Positions 26,955 to 36,198 of a stretch of DNA of 64,000 bases are shown in pieces (the stretch's first letter is position 1; each line of letters starts with the position of its first letter). The position numbers were made by a program, and so were the translations under genes. This DNA comes from an uncultured Eubacteriales bacterium. Its GTDB lineage: Bacteria; Bacillota; Clostridia; Peptostreptococcales; Anaerovoracaceae. Under the pieces are notes generated by a model, which saw only the letters and a program-made list of their open reading frames with translations, was not told the origin of the DNA and searched no databases. The stretch covers positions 1-64,000 of the forward strand of contig CACWSO010000008.1 in NCBI GenBank assembly GCA_902763505.1. The letters are read 5' to 3'.

Positions 26955-28055
26955 TTGACCAGACCACAGAACCAGCATGGAGGCGACTGGGCCTCCTTCG
27001 AAATAGAATATGGAAGACCGCCTCTTGATTTCTCCATGAATGTCAATCCTCTTGGCATGTCAGAGAAGGTCAAGAAAGCTATTGCAGAAGCGACGGAGAC
27101 GGCGGAGAGATATCCGGATCCGGCGTGTAGGCAGCTGCGCAGTGCACTGGCAGAGGCAGAAGGCGTCAGCATGGACCGCATTTTTTGCGGGGCAGGCGCG
27201 GCAGATATCATCTATCGCCTCGCAAAGTCGTTAAAGCAGGGTGATGATCCGCGCCTTCTGATTACCGCACCGACCTTTTCGGAGTATGAGGAAGCATTCG
27301 CGTCAGAAGGATGGCGCGTGGAACGATGGCTTCTAAAAGAGGAAGAAGACTTCAGAATCGGGGAAGACCTTGTGCGTGCGATCGAGGTGGTCAACAGGCA
27401 GCCGGATAGTGGCGTAGATGTGCTGTTCCTGTGCGAGCCGAACAACCCGACAGGGATCACGACGGACAGAGCGCTGCTTTTGGAGATTTTGAACGTGTGC
27501 AAGAGGGCAGGGATAACCCTCATCATCGATGAGTGTTTCAACGGTTTTCTGGATGATCCGGAGCAGCACACAATGAAAGGCTGTCTGGAACGATACAGCA
27601 ATCTGATTATATTGAAGGCGTTCACGAAGCTATACGGGATGGCAGGGGTCCGATTGGGCTATTGCCTTTGCCCGTCAGCGGGGATGGCGGAATCTCTTGC
27701 AAAAGCAGGACCGCCGTGGAATGTTTCCAGTCTGGCGCAGGCTGCTGGAATAGCAGCGCTGGAAGACTACAACTATGCAGAAGCAGGCCGGAGAATCGTA
27801 CAGGAAGAACGACCGTTGCTGAAGGATGCGCTCAGACAGCTTGGTATCGCTGAAGTATATGGGGAGGCGAACTATCTTCTTTTCAAGGGACCGGTCGGTC
27901 TGGATGAGAAGATGCGGAAACGCGGCATCCTGATCCGAAACTGCGACAATTACTACGGACTTGGAGAAGGCTGGTATCGAATCGCAGTGAGGACTCACGA
28001 AGATAATCTGAAACTCCTTGAGGAGATGAAGCAGACAGGAGAAATCGATCGATGA
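26955..28055 (+). CDS. cobD: L-threonine-O-3-phosphate decarboxylase (CobD type)
   Basis: A 366-residue PLP enzyme of the class I/II aminotransferase fold that makes aminopropanol phosphate for CbiB. It opens NQHGGDWASFEIEYGRPPLDFSMNVNPLG. CEPNNPTGI and the PLP-lysine segment LKAFTKLYGMAGVRLGY follow. TTG start at 26955 behind TAGGAG. It overlaps cbiP by four bases. Confidence 0.93.
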   Translation: MTRPQNQHGGDWASFEIEYGRPPLDFSMNVNPLGMSEKVKKAIAEATETAERYPDPACRQLRSALAEAEGVSMDRIFCGAGAADIIYRLAKSLKQGDDPRLLITAPTFSEYEEAFASEGWRVERWLLKEEEDFRIGEDLVRAIEVVNRQPDSGVDVLFLCEPNNPTGITTDRALLLEILNVCKRAGITLIIDECFNGFLDDPEQHTMKGCLERYSNLIILKAFTKLYGMAGVRLGYCLCPSAGMAESLAKAGPPWNVSSLAQAAGIAALEDYNYAEAGRRIVQEERPLLKDALRQLGIAEVYGEANYLLFKGPVGLDEKMRKRGILIRNCDNYYGLGEGWYRIAVRTHEDNLKLLEEMKQTGEIDR

Positions 28056-29539
28056 AGAAGAGATGCATTATGATACAAGGCACCATGTCGGATGCAGGCA
28101 AGAGCGTTGTCTGCGCCGCGTTGTGCAGGATATTCAAACAGGACGGATACAAGGCCGCGCCGTACAAGAGCCAGAACATGGCTCTGAACAGCTACATTAC
28201 CAGAGATGGTTTTGAGATGGGCAGGGCGCAGGTCATGCAGGCGGAAGCGGCAGGAATCGAGCCGGATGTCCGCATGAATCCTGTTCTCCTCAAGCCGTCG
28301 AGCGACACAGGAAGCCAGATTATCGTGCTCGGTGAAGTGCGCGGTGAAATGTCCGCCATGGAGTATCACAACTACAAGAAGGAATTGCTTCCGGAAGTTC
28401 TGGAAGCCTTCCAAAGCCTTGCCGAAGAGAATGACATCATCGTCATTGAAGGAGCAGGAAGCCCGGCGGAGATCAACCTGACGGACAACGATATCGTCAA
28501 CATGGGACTGGCATCTTATCTCAATGCGCCGGTCATTCTGGTCGGTGATATCGACCGAGGAGGTGTCTTCGCACAGCTCTACGGCACGGCAGCTCTGATG
28601 AACAAGGATGACAGAGACCGCATTGAGGGGATGATCATCAACAAGTTCAGAGGAGATATTGAGATCCTGGAGCCTGGGCTGAAGATGTTGGAGGAGAAGA
28701 CAGGCATCCCGATCCTCGGCGTCATTCCGATGATCCATGTGGATCTGGATGATGAAGATTCCCTTTCATCCCGTCTGACGAAGACCGGCGGAGTCAGCCC
28801 GATCGACATTGCAGTCATCCGGCTGCCGAGACTGTCCAATTTCACAGATTTCAACGCACTGGAAATGGAAGCACTTTCAGGTGTCCGTTACGTCAGAGAA
28901 GTCAGGGAACTTGGTGATCCTGATCTGATCATCATTCCGGGGACAAAGAGCACCATGGATGATCTGCTTTGGATGAGACAGAACGGGTTGGAGGCATCAA
29001 TTTTAAAACATGCAGCTGCGGGCAAGCCGGTCATCGGCGTATGCGGCGGATACCAGATGCTGGGCGAGCAGCTCTTCAATCCGGAGCATTATGAAGGAAA
29101 AACGGAATACCTGAAGGGTATGGGGCTTTTGCCTGTCGATACCGTATTCACAGCAGACAAATCCAGAACGAGAGTACAGGGCGAAGTCAAAGCAGAACCT
29201 TTCGCCGGCGTGCAGCTCGACGGATATGAAATACATATGGGCGTCAGCACGGTCAAAGGAGATCCGTTCTGCCACCTCAGCAACGGCAAGGATGATGGCT
29301 GCTGCAAAGGCAACGTCTTCGGAACATATCTCCACGGTTTATTCGATACCGGAGAACTGACGGAAACGCTGATCCGGTGGCTGGCTGAGCGCAAAGGCAT
29401 CGATCCGGGTGAGATGACAATCATCCCACACGAGACCTATGTCCAGCAGCAGTATGATATATTGGCGGAAGAAGTCCGCAAAGTTCTTGACATGGATAAG
29501 ATCTACGAGATTATGGATCGCTATGAGGTGAAGTTATGA
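28052..29539 (+). CDS. cbiP: Cobyric acid synthase
   Basis: A 495-residue glutamine-dependent amidase completing side chains b, d, e and g. It opens MIQGTMSDAGKSVVCAALCRIF with AAPYKSQNMALNSY, the CobQ/CbiP signature. DIDRGGVFAQLYGT follows and the glutaminase has VIGVCGGYQMLGEQL and GTYLHGLFD. It overlaps cobD at its start and cbiC at its end, both by four bases. Confidence 0.97.
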   Translation: MKKRCIMIQGTMSDAGKSVVCAALCRIFKQDGYKAAPYKSQNMALNSYITRDGFEMGRAQVMQAEAAGIEPDVRMNPVLLKPSSDTGSQIIVLGEVRGEMSAMEYHNYKKELLPEVLEAFQSLAEENDIIVIEGAGSPAEINLTDNDIVNMGLASYLNAPVILVGDIDRGGVFAQLYGTAALMNKDDRDRIEGMIINKFRGDIEILEPGLKMLEEKTGIPILGVIPMIHVDLDDEDSLSSRLTKTGGVSPIDIAVIRLPRLSNFTDFNALEMEALSGVRYVREVRELGDPDLIIIPGTKSTMDDLLWMRQNGLEASILKHAAAGKPVIGVCGGYQMLGEQLFNPEHYEGKTEYLKGMGLLPVDTVFTADKSRTRVQGEVKAEPFAGVQLDGYEIHMGVSTVKGDPFCHLSNGKDDGCCKGNVFGTYLHGLFDTGELTETLIRWLAERKGIDPGEMTIIPHETYVQQQYDILAEEVRKVLDMDKIYEIMDRYEVKL

Positions 29540-30216
29540 ACAAATACGAATACGTCCGTCCGGCGGATATCGAAAAAGAAAGTATGCGCATTATTGAAGC
29601 GGAACTGAAAGAGCGGGGAATTGAGATTCCTGAGGAGAATATGACTGTGGTCAAAAGAGTCATACATACCTCAGCGGATTTTGATTACGGTACGAACCTG
29701 AAGTTCACAGACGGCGCAGTCAGACGCGTTGTGGAAGCACTCCGTGAAGGGGACTGTACCTTTATCACCGACACAAACATGGCTCTTTCGGGAATCAGCA
29801 AACCATCGCTGAAGAAGCTTTCGTCCCAGGCTCTTTGCTATATGGCGGATGAAGAAATCATGAAGCAGGCCAAGGAGCAAGGCACGACCAGAGCATATGC
29901 GTCCATGCGCCGCGGGGCTGCAGAGTATCCAAATGGTATCTTCGTTTCCGGTAATGCACCGACGGCGCTGATTGCTTTGTCGGAGATGATCCGCGAGGGG
30001 TTGAAGCCGACGCTGGTTATCGGTGTTCCGGTAGGATTTGTCAATGTGGTAGAGAGTAAGGAAGAGCTCTTCGAAATCTGTGAGGAGCATGATATACCGG
30101 CAATTGTTGCTTTTGGAAGAAAAGGCGGCAGCAATGTTGCAGCGTCGATCTGCAACGCGCTGCTGTATTCAGCCGTTGATATGGTGGACCCGATGAAGAG
30201 AGGATGGCAGAAATAA
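29536..30216 (+). CDS. cbiC: Cobalt-precorrin-8 methylmutase
   Basis: A 226-residue enzyme moving the methyl group from C-11 to C-12 to give cobyrinic acid. RVIHTSADFDYGTNLKFTDGAV contains the conserved active-site His. FVSGNAPTALIAL and VIGVPVGFVNVVESKE are the other signature stretches. The gene overlaps cbiP by four bases. Its TAA is shared with the ATG of the next gene. Confidence 0.96.
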   Translation: MNKYEYVRPADIEKESMRIIEAELKERGIEIPEENMTVVKRVIHTSADFDYGTNLKFTDGAVRRVVEALREGDCTFITDTNMALSGISKPSLKKLSSQALCYMADEEIMKQAKEQGTTRAYASMRRGAAEYPNGIFVSGNAPTALIALSEMIREGLKPTLVIGVPVGFVNVVESKEELFEICEEHDIPAIVAFGRKGGSNVAASICNALLYSAVDMVDPMKRGWQK

Positions 30217-31373
30217 TGAAGACTAGTTTCAAAAAACTTGCGGCGCTGGTACTGTCTGTCTGCATGCTGGTGCTGATGCTAGCAGGATGCGGCGGCGGTT
30301 CCGGCAGTGAAGCAGAAGAAACCGGCGCGCCCGATATCAGCGGACTGACCTATGAGTCAGAGATGGAACTTCAGAAAGCGACCGAATTCAACGTGTATCA
30401 TTATGAAGGGGGATACGATCTGATCGATATCCATGAGGGTGATCAGTTCCTCCTCGTTCCGGAAGGCGCCGAAGTACCGGAAAGTGTGCCGGAAGGAATT
30501 ATCGTTCTCCAGAAGCCAATCGACAAAATCTATCTGGCGGCGACGGCTACCATGGCCATGTTCTGCTCCTGCAATGCGTTGGATCACATCAGAATGTCGT
30601 CCATTAAGGAAAACGACTGGTCCTTCGACGAGCCGCGGGAAGCGATGGCGAGCGGAGACATCATCTACGCTGGCAAGTACAGCGCGCCGGATTATGAGAC
30701 GCTGTTTGATGAAGAGTGCGATCTGGCCATTGAATCCACCATGATCTACCACACGCCGGAGGTCAAGGAGATGATTGAGAAGCTGGACGTTCCGGTTCTG
30801 GTCGACCGGTCCAGTTATGAGGAAGATCCTTTGGGCAGAGCGGAGTGGATCAAACTCTACGGTGTACTGACGGATCATCAGGAGGATGCGGATGCCTTCT
30901 TCAACGAGCAGATGGAGAAACTGAAAGATCTGGATGATTTTGAAAATACAGAGAAAACTGTCGCGTTCTTCTATCTGACAGCAGACGGCAAAGTCGTCGT
31001 TCGCAAGAGCACAGACTATGTTCCAAAGATGATCGAAATTGCAGGCGCAAGATACGCATTCGCCGATCTGGAAGACGACAGCGATAGGACCTCCGTCGAT
31101 ATGTCCGTAGAGACATTTTATGAGACTGCGGTAGATGCTGATTACATCATCTATAACGGAAGCATCGACGGTTCTGTCAAGACCATGGACGATTTGCTGG
31201 CAAAGGATCCGATCATGAAGGAACTGAAGGCGGTAAAAGATAATAAATGCTGGGTAACAGGCGACTCTATGTATCAGAGAACCGATATCATTGCCGACAT
31301 GATCCTCGATTTCCACAAAGCATTCACAGAGGATGATCCATCAGATTTGAAATACATACAGAAACTGCAATAA
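30216..31373 (+). CDS. Substrate-binding lipoprotein of a FecCD/BtuCDF-type importer
   Basis: A 385-residue extracytoplasmic binding protein. The signal MKTSFKKLAALVLS ends in LAGC with the lipidated Cys at residue 25. The body has the two-lobed helical-backbone type seen in BtuF/FepB relatives (ADYIIYNGSIDGSVKTMDDLLAKDP). It lies at the end of the cbi genes and directly before a matching permease and ATPase. Cobalamin, cobinamide, a metal chelate or heme are all possible ligands. The start at 30216 (overlapping cbiC TAA) is preferred over 30204 because AGAGGA is then correctly spaced. Confidence 0.88.
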   Translation: MKTSFKKLAALVLSVCMLVLMLAGCGGGSGSEAEETGAPDISGLTYESEMELQKATEFNVYHYEGGYDLIDIHEGDQFLLVPEGAEVPESVPEGIIVLQKPIDKIYLAATATMAMFCSCNALDHIRMSSIKENDWSFDEPREAMASGDIIYAGKYSAPDYETLFDEECDLAIESTMIYHTPEVKEMIEKLDVPVLVDRSSYEEDPLGRAEWIKLYGVLTDHQEDADAFFNEQMEKLKDLDDFENTEKTVAFFYLTADGKVVVRKSTDYVPKMIEIAGARYAFADLEDDSDRTSVDMSVETFYETAVDADYIIYNGSIDGSVKTMDDLLAKDPIMKELKAVKDNKCWVTGDSMYQRTDIIADMILDFHKAFTEDDPSDLKYIQKLQ

Positions 31374-31397
31374 CAAATTGAAACAAAAGAGATAAGA

Positions 31398-32492
31398 ATG
31401 AACGACAACAAAGGAAGAGAGACAAAAATAAATACGCAGGATCAGCCGACAGCTATCGGCGGATACCATGCAGAGAACTTCCGGCGCCGCACTAGATGTG
31501 TGATCGTTTTTGCGGTCATGATTGCTGCTTTCGCAGTGACGATCGTGATCAATATCAACTCGGGAAATGTGCACATAGGCGTCGGTGAAATCGCCAAGGC
31601 AATCTTCATGCGGGAGGGACCGGATAAGATTCTGGATATCATCTGGACGATCAGATTGCCGAGAATCATCGTTTCCATGCTCCTTGGTGGTGCATTGGCG
31701 CTGGCAGGTTTCCTGCTGCAGACATTCTTTGAGAATCCGATTGCAGGTCCATATGTACTCGGTATTTCATCAGGAGCTAAGATGGTGGTCGCAATCGCGA
31801 TGATTGTCTTCATGCAGAACGGTCTGCATGTTTCATCCGTGACATTGATCGCGGCAGCATTCATCGGCTCCCTGATTGCAACCATGTTCATCGTAGCCGT
31901 ATCCTTCCGGATACACAATATGGCGGCTCTTCTCGTCGCCGGAATCATGGTTGGTTACATCTGCAATGCGGTTACGGAATTCATCATCACCTTCGCCGAG
32001 GACTCAGATATTGCGAACCTCCATGTATGGTCTCAGGGAAGCTTCTCGGGCATGAGCTGGAGTAACGTTGCAGTCTGTCTGTTCGTCGTAGGCATCGGTT
32101 TCGTTCTGACCATGGTGATGAGCAAGCCGATCGGAGCGTTTCAGATGGGTGAGAACTACGCTGCAAGCATGGGCGTCAACATCAGATTGTTCAAGTTCGC
32201 ATTGATTACATTATCGAGTCTGCTCACAGCTTGCGTGACCGCCTTTGCAGGACCGATTTCCTTTGTCGGCATCGCCGTTCCATTCCTGATCAAGGGAGCG
32301 CTGGGAACTGCGAAACCTTTGGTGGTGATTCCGGGATGCATGCTGGGCGGCGGCGTGTTCTGTATGGTTTGCGACGTCATCGCAAGGCTTGCGTTCGCGC
32401 CGACAGAATTGAATATCAGTACCGTTACGGCGGTGTTCGGCGCACCGGTCGTTATTTACATGATGGTCAGAAGAAGGAGGCAGCGCTCATGA
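31398..32492 (+). CDS. FecCD/BtuC-family permease
   Basis: A 364-residue permease with about ten membrane segments. A hydrophilic N-terminus of some 35 residues is followed by IWTIRLPRIIVSMLLGGALALAGFLLQ, the family signature, then NPIAGPYVLGISSGA and, near the end, GPISFVGIAVPFLIKGALG. It should form the dimeric channel for the lipoprotein upstream. It overlaps the ATPase gene by ATGA. Confidence 0.93.
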   Translation: MNDNKGRETKINTQDQPTAIGGYHAENFRRRTRCVIVFAVMIAAFAVTIVININSGNVHIGVGEIAKAIFMREGPDKILDIIWTIRLPRIIVSMLLGGALALAGFLLQTFFENPIAGPYVLGISSGAKMVVAIAMIVFMQNGLHVSSVTLIAAAFIGSLIATMFIVAVSFRIHNMAALLVAGIMVGYICNAVTEFIITFAEDSDIANLHVWSQGSFSGMSWSNVAVCLFVVGIGFVLTMVMSKPIGAFQMGENYAASMGVNIRLFKFALITLSSLLTACVTAFAGPISFVGIAVPFLIKGALGTAKPLVVIPGCMLGGGVFCMVCDVIARLAFAPTELNISTVTAVFGAPVVIYMMVRRRRQRS

Positions 32493-33625
32493 GTAACAGA
32501 CGTGATGCCTACATCAGCATGGACAAGCTGGCCGTCGGATACAACGGCAAGGCAATTATAAAGGATATTTGTATCGATATCGGCAAGGGGGAAATCGTCA
32601 CATTGATTGGTCCGAACGGAGCCGGTAAATCGACGATTCTGAAGAGTATCACAAGACAGCTTTCACTGATCAGCGGTAAGGTCTGGTACGGTGAGAAGAA
32701 TCTTCATAAGATGACCGCGAAAGAAGTCTCAACAAAGATGGCGGTCGTTCTGACAGAGCGCCTGAAGGCGGAGCTCATGACCTGCTATGACATCGTTGCC
32801 AGCGGCAGATATCCGTACACAGGCAAGCTGGGACTTCTGACGGAAGAGGATGAGCGTATGGTCGACGAAGCGATGGCGGCGGTCAATGCGACAGAGTTCG
32901 GTCCGAAGGATTTCAACGCCATCAGTGACGGGCAAAAGCAGCGAGTTCTGCTCGCGAGAGCCATCTGTCAGGATCCTGAGATCATCATCCTGGATGAACC
33001 GACTTCCTTCCTGGATGTCAGGTACAAGCTGGAACTTCTGTCCATATTGCGGAACATGGCAAAGAAGAAGGGCATTACCGTCATCATGTCCCTCCATGAA
33101 ATAGACCTGGCGGAGAAGATTTCTGACAAGATCATCTGTGTCAAGGGAGATCATATCTATCGCTACGGAACGCCGGAAGAGGTGTTTGAAGAAGAGATGA
33201 TTCGTGATTTGTATTCCATCGACAATGGATTTTTCGATCCGCTTTTGGGAAGTATCGAGCTTCCGGCGCCGACGGGGGACACCGATGGTGAGGCAAATGC
33301 AGCAGAGCCGAAGGTGCTCGTCATTTCGGCTGGCGGCAGCGGCATCCCGGTGTACCGCAGACTGCAAAAGCAAAACATCCCATTCATAGCGGGCATTCTT
33401 TCTGAGAACGATATTGATTATCAACTGGCAAGACTTCTGGCGGCAGAAGTGATTACGACGCCGGCCTTCGAACCGATCAGTGAAGAAGCCTTTGCAAAGG
33501 CAATGGATGCGGTTGCACAATGCGACCGCGTAATCGACACAGACTTCCCAATTGGCTCGGCAAACAAGAGAATTGAGTTTCTGCTTCAGGCGGCGGATGA
33601 TGCCGGGAAGCTGGAACGAGTGTAA
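32489..33625 (+). CDS. FecE/BtuD-type ATPase with an extra C-terminal domain
   Basis: A 378-residue ATPase. Residues 1 to about 255 are a normal ABC domain: Walker A GPNGAGKST, signature ISDGQKQR (in place of LSGGQ), Walker B IIILDEP and the H-loop SLHEIDLA. Residues about 270-375 are an added domain starting KVLVISAGGSGIPVYRRL, followed by helices and CDRVIDTDFPIGSANKRIEFL. It looks like a Rossmann-type alpha/beta module. The extension is about 110 residues longer than ordinary FecE proteins and probably senses or regulates. A bidirectional terminator follows. Confidence 0.9.
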   Translation: MSNRRDAYISMDKLAVGYNGKAIIKDICIDIGKGEIVTLIGPNGAGKSTILKSITRQLSLISGKVWYGEKNLHKMTAKEVSTKMAVVLTERLKAELMTCYDIVASGRYPYTGKLGLLTEEDERMVDEAMAAVNATEFGPKDFNAISDGQKQRVLLARAICQDPEIIILDEPTSFLDVRYKLELLSILRNMAKKKGITVIMSLHEIDLAEKISDKIICVKGDHIYRYGTPEEVFEEEMIRDLYSIDNGFFDPLLGSIELPAPTGDTDGEANAAEPKVLVISAGGSGIPVYRRLQKQNIPFIAGILSENDIDYQLARLLAAEVITTPAFEPISEEAFAKAMDAVAQCDRVIDTDFPIGSANKRIEFLLQAADDAGKLERV

Positions 33626-33638
33626 TTAGTTTAAAATT

Positions 33639-33673
33639 AAAAGGACTTCACATCCATGTGAAGTCCTTTTTTG
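33639..33673. terminator. Bidirectional intrinsic terminator
   Basis: AAAAGGACTTCACA pairs with TGTGAAGTCCTTTT, a 14-bp stem around a four-base loop, with A- and T-runs on either side. It separates the convergent cbi operon and the minus-strand lipoprotein operon. Confidence 0.95.
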
Positions 33674-33684
33674 GATTCTGTTTT

Positions 33685-34521
33685 TTATTTTCCAAACAGA
33701 GTGAGCGTCAGGTCATATTCGATTTCGTGCGGTTCGCTCATGGCAGTCGTATCTGCGATGACTTTGAACGGTTCGTTCAGAACAGAAACCGGAATTTCGA
33801 AGATGGAGCCGACGCTTGATTCATCGTCCGCATTTGCCAGTTCTTCCTGGTTGACGGGTTCATATTTTTCACCGTCTACAATCATGTAATCATAGTGCGG
33901 GCTGTCCCATTTGACCGTCAGGGTGGCTGCGCCGTCTGCAACCGTCAGAGCAGCTGGGCTTTCGATTTCAGCCTTGCCGGTGCCGCCTTCCTTAGCGACT
34001 TCGACCTGATAGTCACCATCTTCCAGATCGATGGCAGTGCCTGCATGGACGTCATCGCCAGGAACTGGGTTTGAGACTTTGACTTTGTGGTCGTACCAGT
34101 TGTCGTGGGTGCCGATGAGTGCAACGTCGAATTCTTCGTCAAGAGCTGGTACAGGGATGTCGAATCCATAAACCTCTTCCACGTAGCCATCGCTGTATGT
34201 GACCTCATCAGTAGTCGGTTCGATCAGCTCTGCACCGTCCTTCTGGGCATCTTCTGCCAGACCGTAAAAAAGGTTTACTATTTTCTTCGACTGCAGGCTG
34301 ACATGAATCGTCATCTGGCCGTCCTTGACGGTCAGGATGCCTTTGTCGTTGTTTGCTTCGCTTACATGGAACATCGGGCTGTCCGTTGTGAACGTGGCAA
34401 CGTAAGTTCCGTCTGGGATTCCCGGATCCGCAGCTTCTTCGGAAGCGCCTGAACCGCATCCCGCAAGTGTGAAGGCTGTCATGATGAAAACAGCCAGTAT
34501 TGCTAATAGAGATTTCTTCAT
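33685..34521 (-). CDS. Lipoprotein with two NEAT-like domains
   Basis: A 278-residue lipoprotein (LAGC, lipidated Cys22). Domain 1 (about 35-150) starts IPDGTYVATF, has GILTVKDGQMTIHVSL and ends NWYDHKVKV. Domain 2 (about 160-276) starts LEDGDYQVEV, has SPAALTVADGAATLTVKW, HYDYMIVDGEKY, and VIADTTAMSEPHEIEYDL. The order DGxY, SPAxLxVxDGxxxLxV, then a terminal YDH-like strand is that of NEAT heme-binding domains, though the canonical Tyr pair is not intact. It follows the exported CbiK gene by 118 bases and is homologous to the protein at 39687. Heme, corrinoid or metal binding is inference. Confidence 0.75.
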   Translation of the reverse strand: MKKSLLAILAVFIMTAFTLAGCGSGASEEAADPGIPDGTYVATFTTDSPMFHVSEANNDKGILTVKDGQMTIHVSLQSKKIVNLFYGLAEDAQKDGAELIEPTTDEVTYSDGYVEEVYGFDIPVPALDEEFDVALIGTHDNWYDHKVKVSNPVPGDDVHAGTAIDLEDGDYQVEVAKEGGTGKAEIESPAALTVADGAATLTVKWDSPHYDYMIVDGEKYEPVNQEELANADDESSVGSIFEIPVSVLNEPFKVIADTTAMSEPHEIEYDLTLTLFGK

Positions 34522-34639
34522 TGTATTATCCTTGTGTTTTTAGGATCATGATCCTGAATACTGCAGGAGCGAGAACGAAAGATTCTTCGCACCCGCCCCT
34601 GAATAGTTTATTTATGAGTGCCTCTTAAGAGGTGATTCA

Positions 34640-35851
34640 TTATTTGATGACTGCACCAGTGTGCTCTACGTACATCTGCTGGATGTCAGCAATTCTACCA
34701 AGACCTTCGATCTGGCTGGTTACATTATCTGCACCGAATCCTTCGCCGATGTCAACTGGTTCGTCAGCGCCTTCTACTTCGAATTCACCGCCGTTTGCCA
34801 AAGCATCGCCCCAGTCGCCTGCCATGTCGTTGTTAGCGTGGTCGCCTGCAACTACCATCATCGGACGGAGAATGATCTTTGTGTAGCCCTTTTCTTCAAC
34901 AGCCTTCTTTACTTCCGGAAGTGCTGTGTCAGGAGGGTTTCCTTCAACGGTTCCTACGAATACGTTGTCATATCCGAGTTCGTCCATCTGAGTCTGCATC
35001 TGGTCATAGGTAACGTTTGCTTCGTGTGAAGTTCCGTGTCCCATGAATACGAGGGCAGTGCCGTCTTCCTTCATAGCGTCGAGTGAGTCATAGTCTGAAA
35101 CGGAAACTGCTTCTGCTACCATTGCTTCTGCAGCTCTCGTCTTGTCTTCGTTAATGACGGAAGCGTCTGCTCCGACTTCACCGAGGAGCGGCTCAGCGAT
35201 TTCTACAGATTCGAACTGATCTTCGTATTCTTTTACAGCGTCACACAGTTCGTCATACTCAGCACCATGCATCAGGTGCGTCGGCTGTACGACCAGATTC
35301 TTGACTCCGTTGGCAACTGCTCTGTCGAGAGCCTGCTGCATGTTGTCGATCTTCTCGCCGTCACGGGCCTGTACGTGGTTGATGATGATCTGAGCAGTGA
35401 ATGCTCTTCTGACTGACCAGTCAGGGTAAGCTTCCTGCAGAGCCTTTTCGATTCCACCGATATCGGTTGCTCTGCTGTCGTTGAATGACGTACCGAAGCT
35501 GACTACGAGCAGCTCGTTCTCGCCGATTTCATCGCCGTTGAGCGGATCGTCAGCGGAAGCGTCGCCTGTGTCGCGTCCGAAGTAATCGAATACATCCTCG
35601 TTCTCTTCCTTCTGCTCATCGGTCAGAGCGTCATATGCAGCCTTTGCAGCTTCGCACTGAGCGTCAGTCTCATCCGTTCTCTCCTGAACCTGGATGGCTT
35701 CGATCAGCGCCGCACATTCTGCTACCGGATCACCGGATGCTGCAGGTTCTTCTGAATCTCCTGATTCGCCGCAACCTGTGACCATCAGCATCATTCCCAG
35801 CGCCATAACCAGTGACAGCGCCAAAGCAATGAATTTTCTAAGATTTTTCAT
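34640..35851 (-). CDS. Exported, lipid-anchored CbiK-like chelatase
   Basis: A 403-residue lipoprotein: MKNLRKFIALALS, lipobox VTGC with Cys27. An acidic helical segment (about 30-105) precedes a full CbiK domain (about 115-400): LLVVSFGTSFNDSRA, VVQPTHL, VFMGHGTSHEAN, VFVGTVEGNPP and MMVVAGDHANNDMAGDW, which keep the two metal-binding His positions of sirohydrochlorin cobaltochelatase. The start at 35851 follows AAGGAGG; the upstream ATG at 35944 lies inside the riboswitch leader. It is the first gene after cobalamin riboswitch 3. An exported CbiK is known in Desulfovibrio; a Gram-positive lipoprotein form is unusual. Confidence 0.9.
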   Translation of the reverse strand: MKNLRKFIALALSLVMALGMMLMVTGCGESGDSEEPAASGDPVAECAALIEAIQVQERTDETDAQCEAAKAAYDALTDEQKEENEDVFDYFGRDTGDASADDPLNGDEIGENELLVVSFGTSFNDSRATDIGGIEKALQEAYPDWSVRRAFTAQIIINHVQARDGEKIDNMQQALDRAVANGVKNLVVQPTHLMHGAEYDELCDAVKEYEDQFESVEIAEPLLGEVGADASVINEDKTRAAEAMVAEAVSVSDYDSLDAMKEDGTALVFMGHGTSHEANVTYDQMQTQMDELGYDNVFVGTVEGNPPDTALPEVKKAVEEKGYTKIILRPMMVVAGDHANNDMAGDWGDALANGGEFEVEGADEPVDIGEGFGADNVTSQIEGLGRIADIQQMYVEHTGAVIK

Positions 35852-35870
35852 AACAAAAACCTCCTTAGAT

Positions 35871-35948
35871 AATAAAAATAACTTGATCCGAATACAAAGG
35901 CCTTCGCTAAACGGAGCAAAGACCTTCTGACAATTCGTGTTCAAGTTA
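35871..35948 (-). terminator. Long terminator hairpin of the riboswitch 3 platform
   Basis: On the minus strand, TAACTTGAac.cGAAT (35948-35933) pairs with ATTCGGATCAAGTTA (35893-35879). An inner stem, GGTCTTTGC with GCGAAGGCC, extends it, and a T-rich run follows. The ribosome binding site of the exported CbiK gene lies just after. Confidence 0.85.
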
Positions 35949-36018
35949 TGTCCAACTAGGTTGTTATGTTCCGCCAGTTACTCGTGGCCCGAAGCGTCAA
36001 CAAGCGCTTCGATGTAAA

Positions 36019-36180
36019 GACAGGCAGGTTTCCTGACTTACGGATCATTGCCTTGCCGCCGCCTTCCCAGGATTCCCCAGTGGCACAGTGGCGAAAAGCC
36101 ATCCGATTACAGTGACGAGTTCGCGCAGGAGTTACACCTGTTTCCCTATTATCTGAAGCCGAAACTTCAGCACCTGTCCA
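36019..36180 (-). promoter_or_regulatory. Cobalamin riboswitch 3 (upstream of exported CbiK)
   Basis: On the minus strand, closing stem GACAGG (36179-36174) with CCTGTC (36024-36019). Inside are AGGGAAACAGGTGTAACTCC, TCGTCACTGTAATCG, GCCACTG, GGGAAGGC and AAGTCAGGAAACCTGCC, all conserved blocks of the cobalamin aptamer. It is the most canonical of the three. It controls the two surface lipoproteins by the terminator at 35871. Confidence 0.95.
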
Positions 36181-36198
36181 ATATTTGTATTCGGCGGT

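Noticed and set aside
34542-34555. Palindrome AGGATCATGATCCT between the two surface lipoprotein genes as a terminator
   Set aside because: No T-run follows on either strand; it may be chance or a weak operator, so the two genes are treated as one operon.
35852-35944. Longer N-terminus for the exported CbiK, starting at 35944
   Set aside because: It would translate through the riboswitch terminator, and the ATG at 35851 has AAGGAGG and places the lipoprotein signal at the N-terminus.
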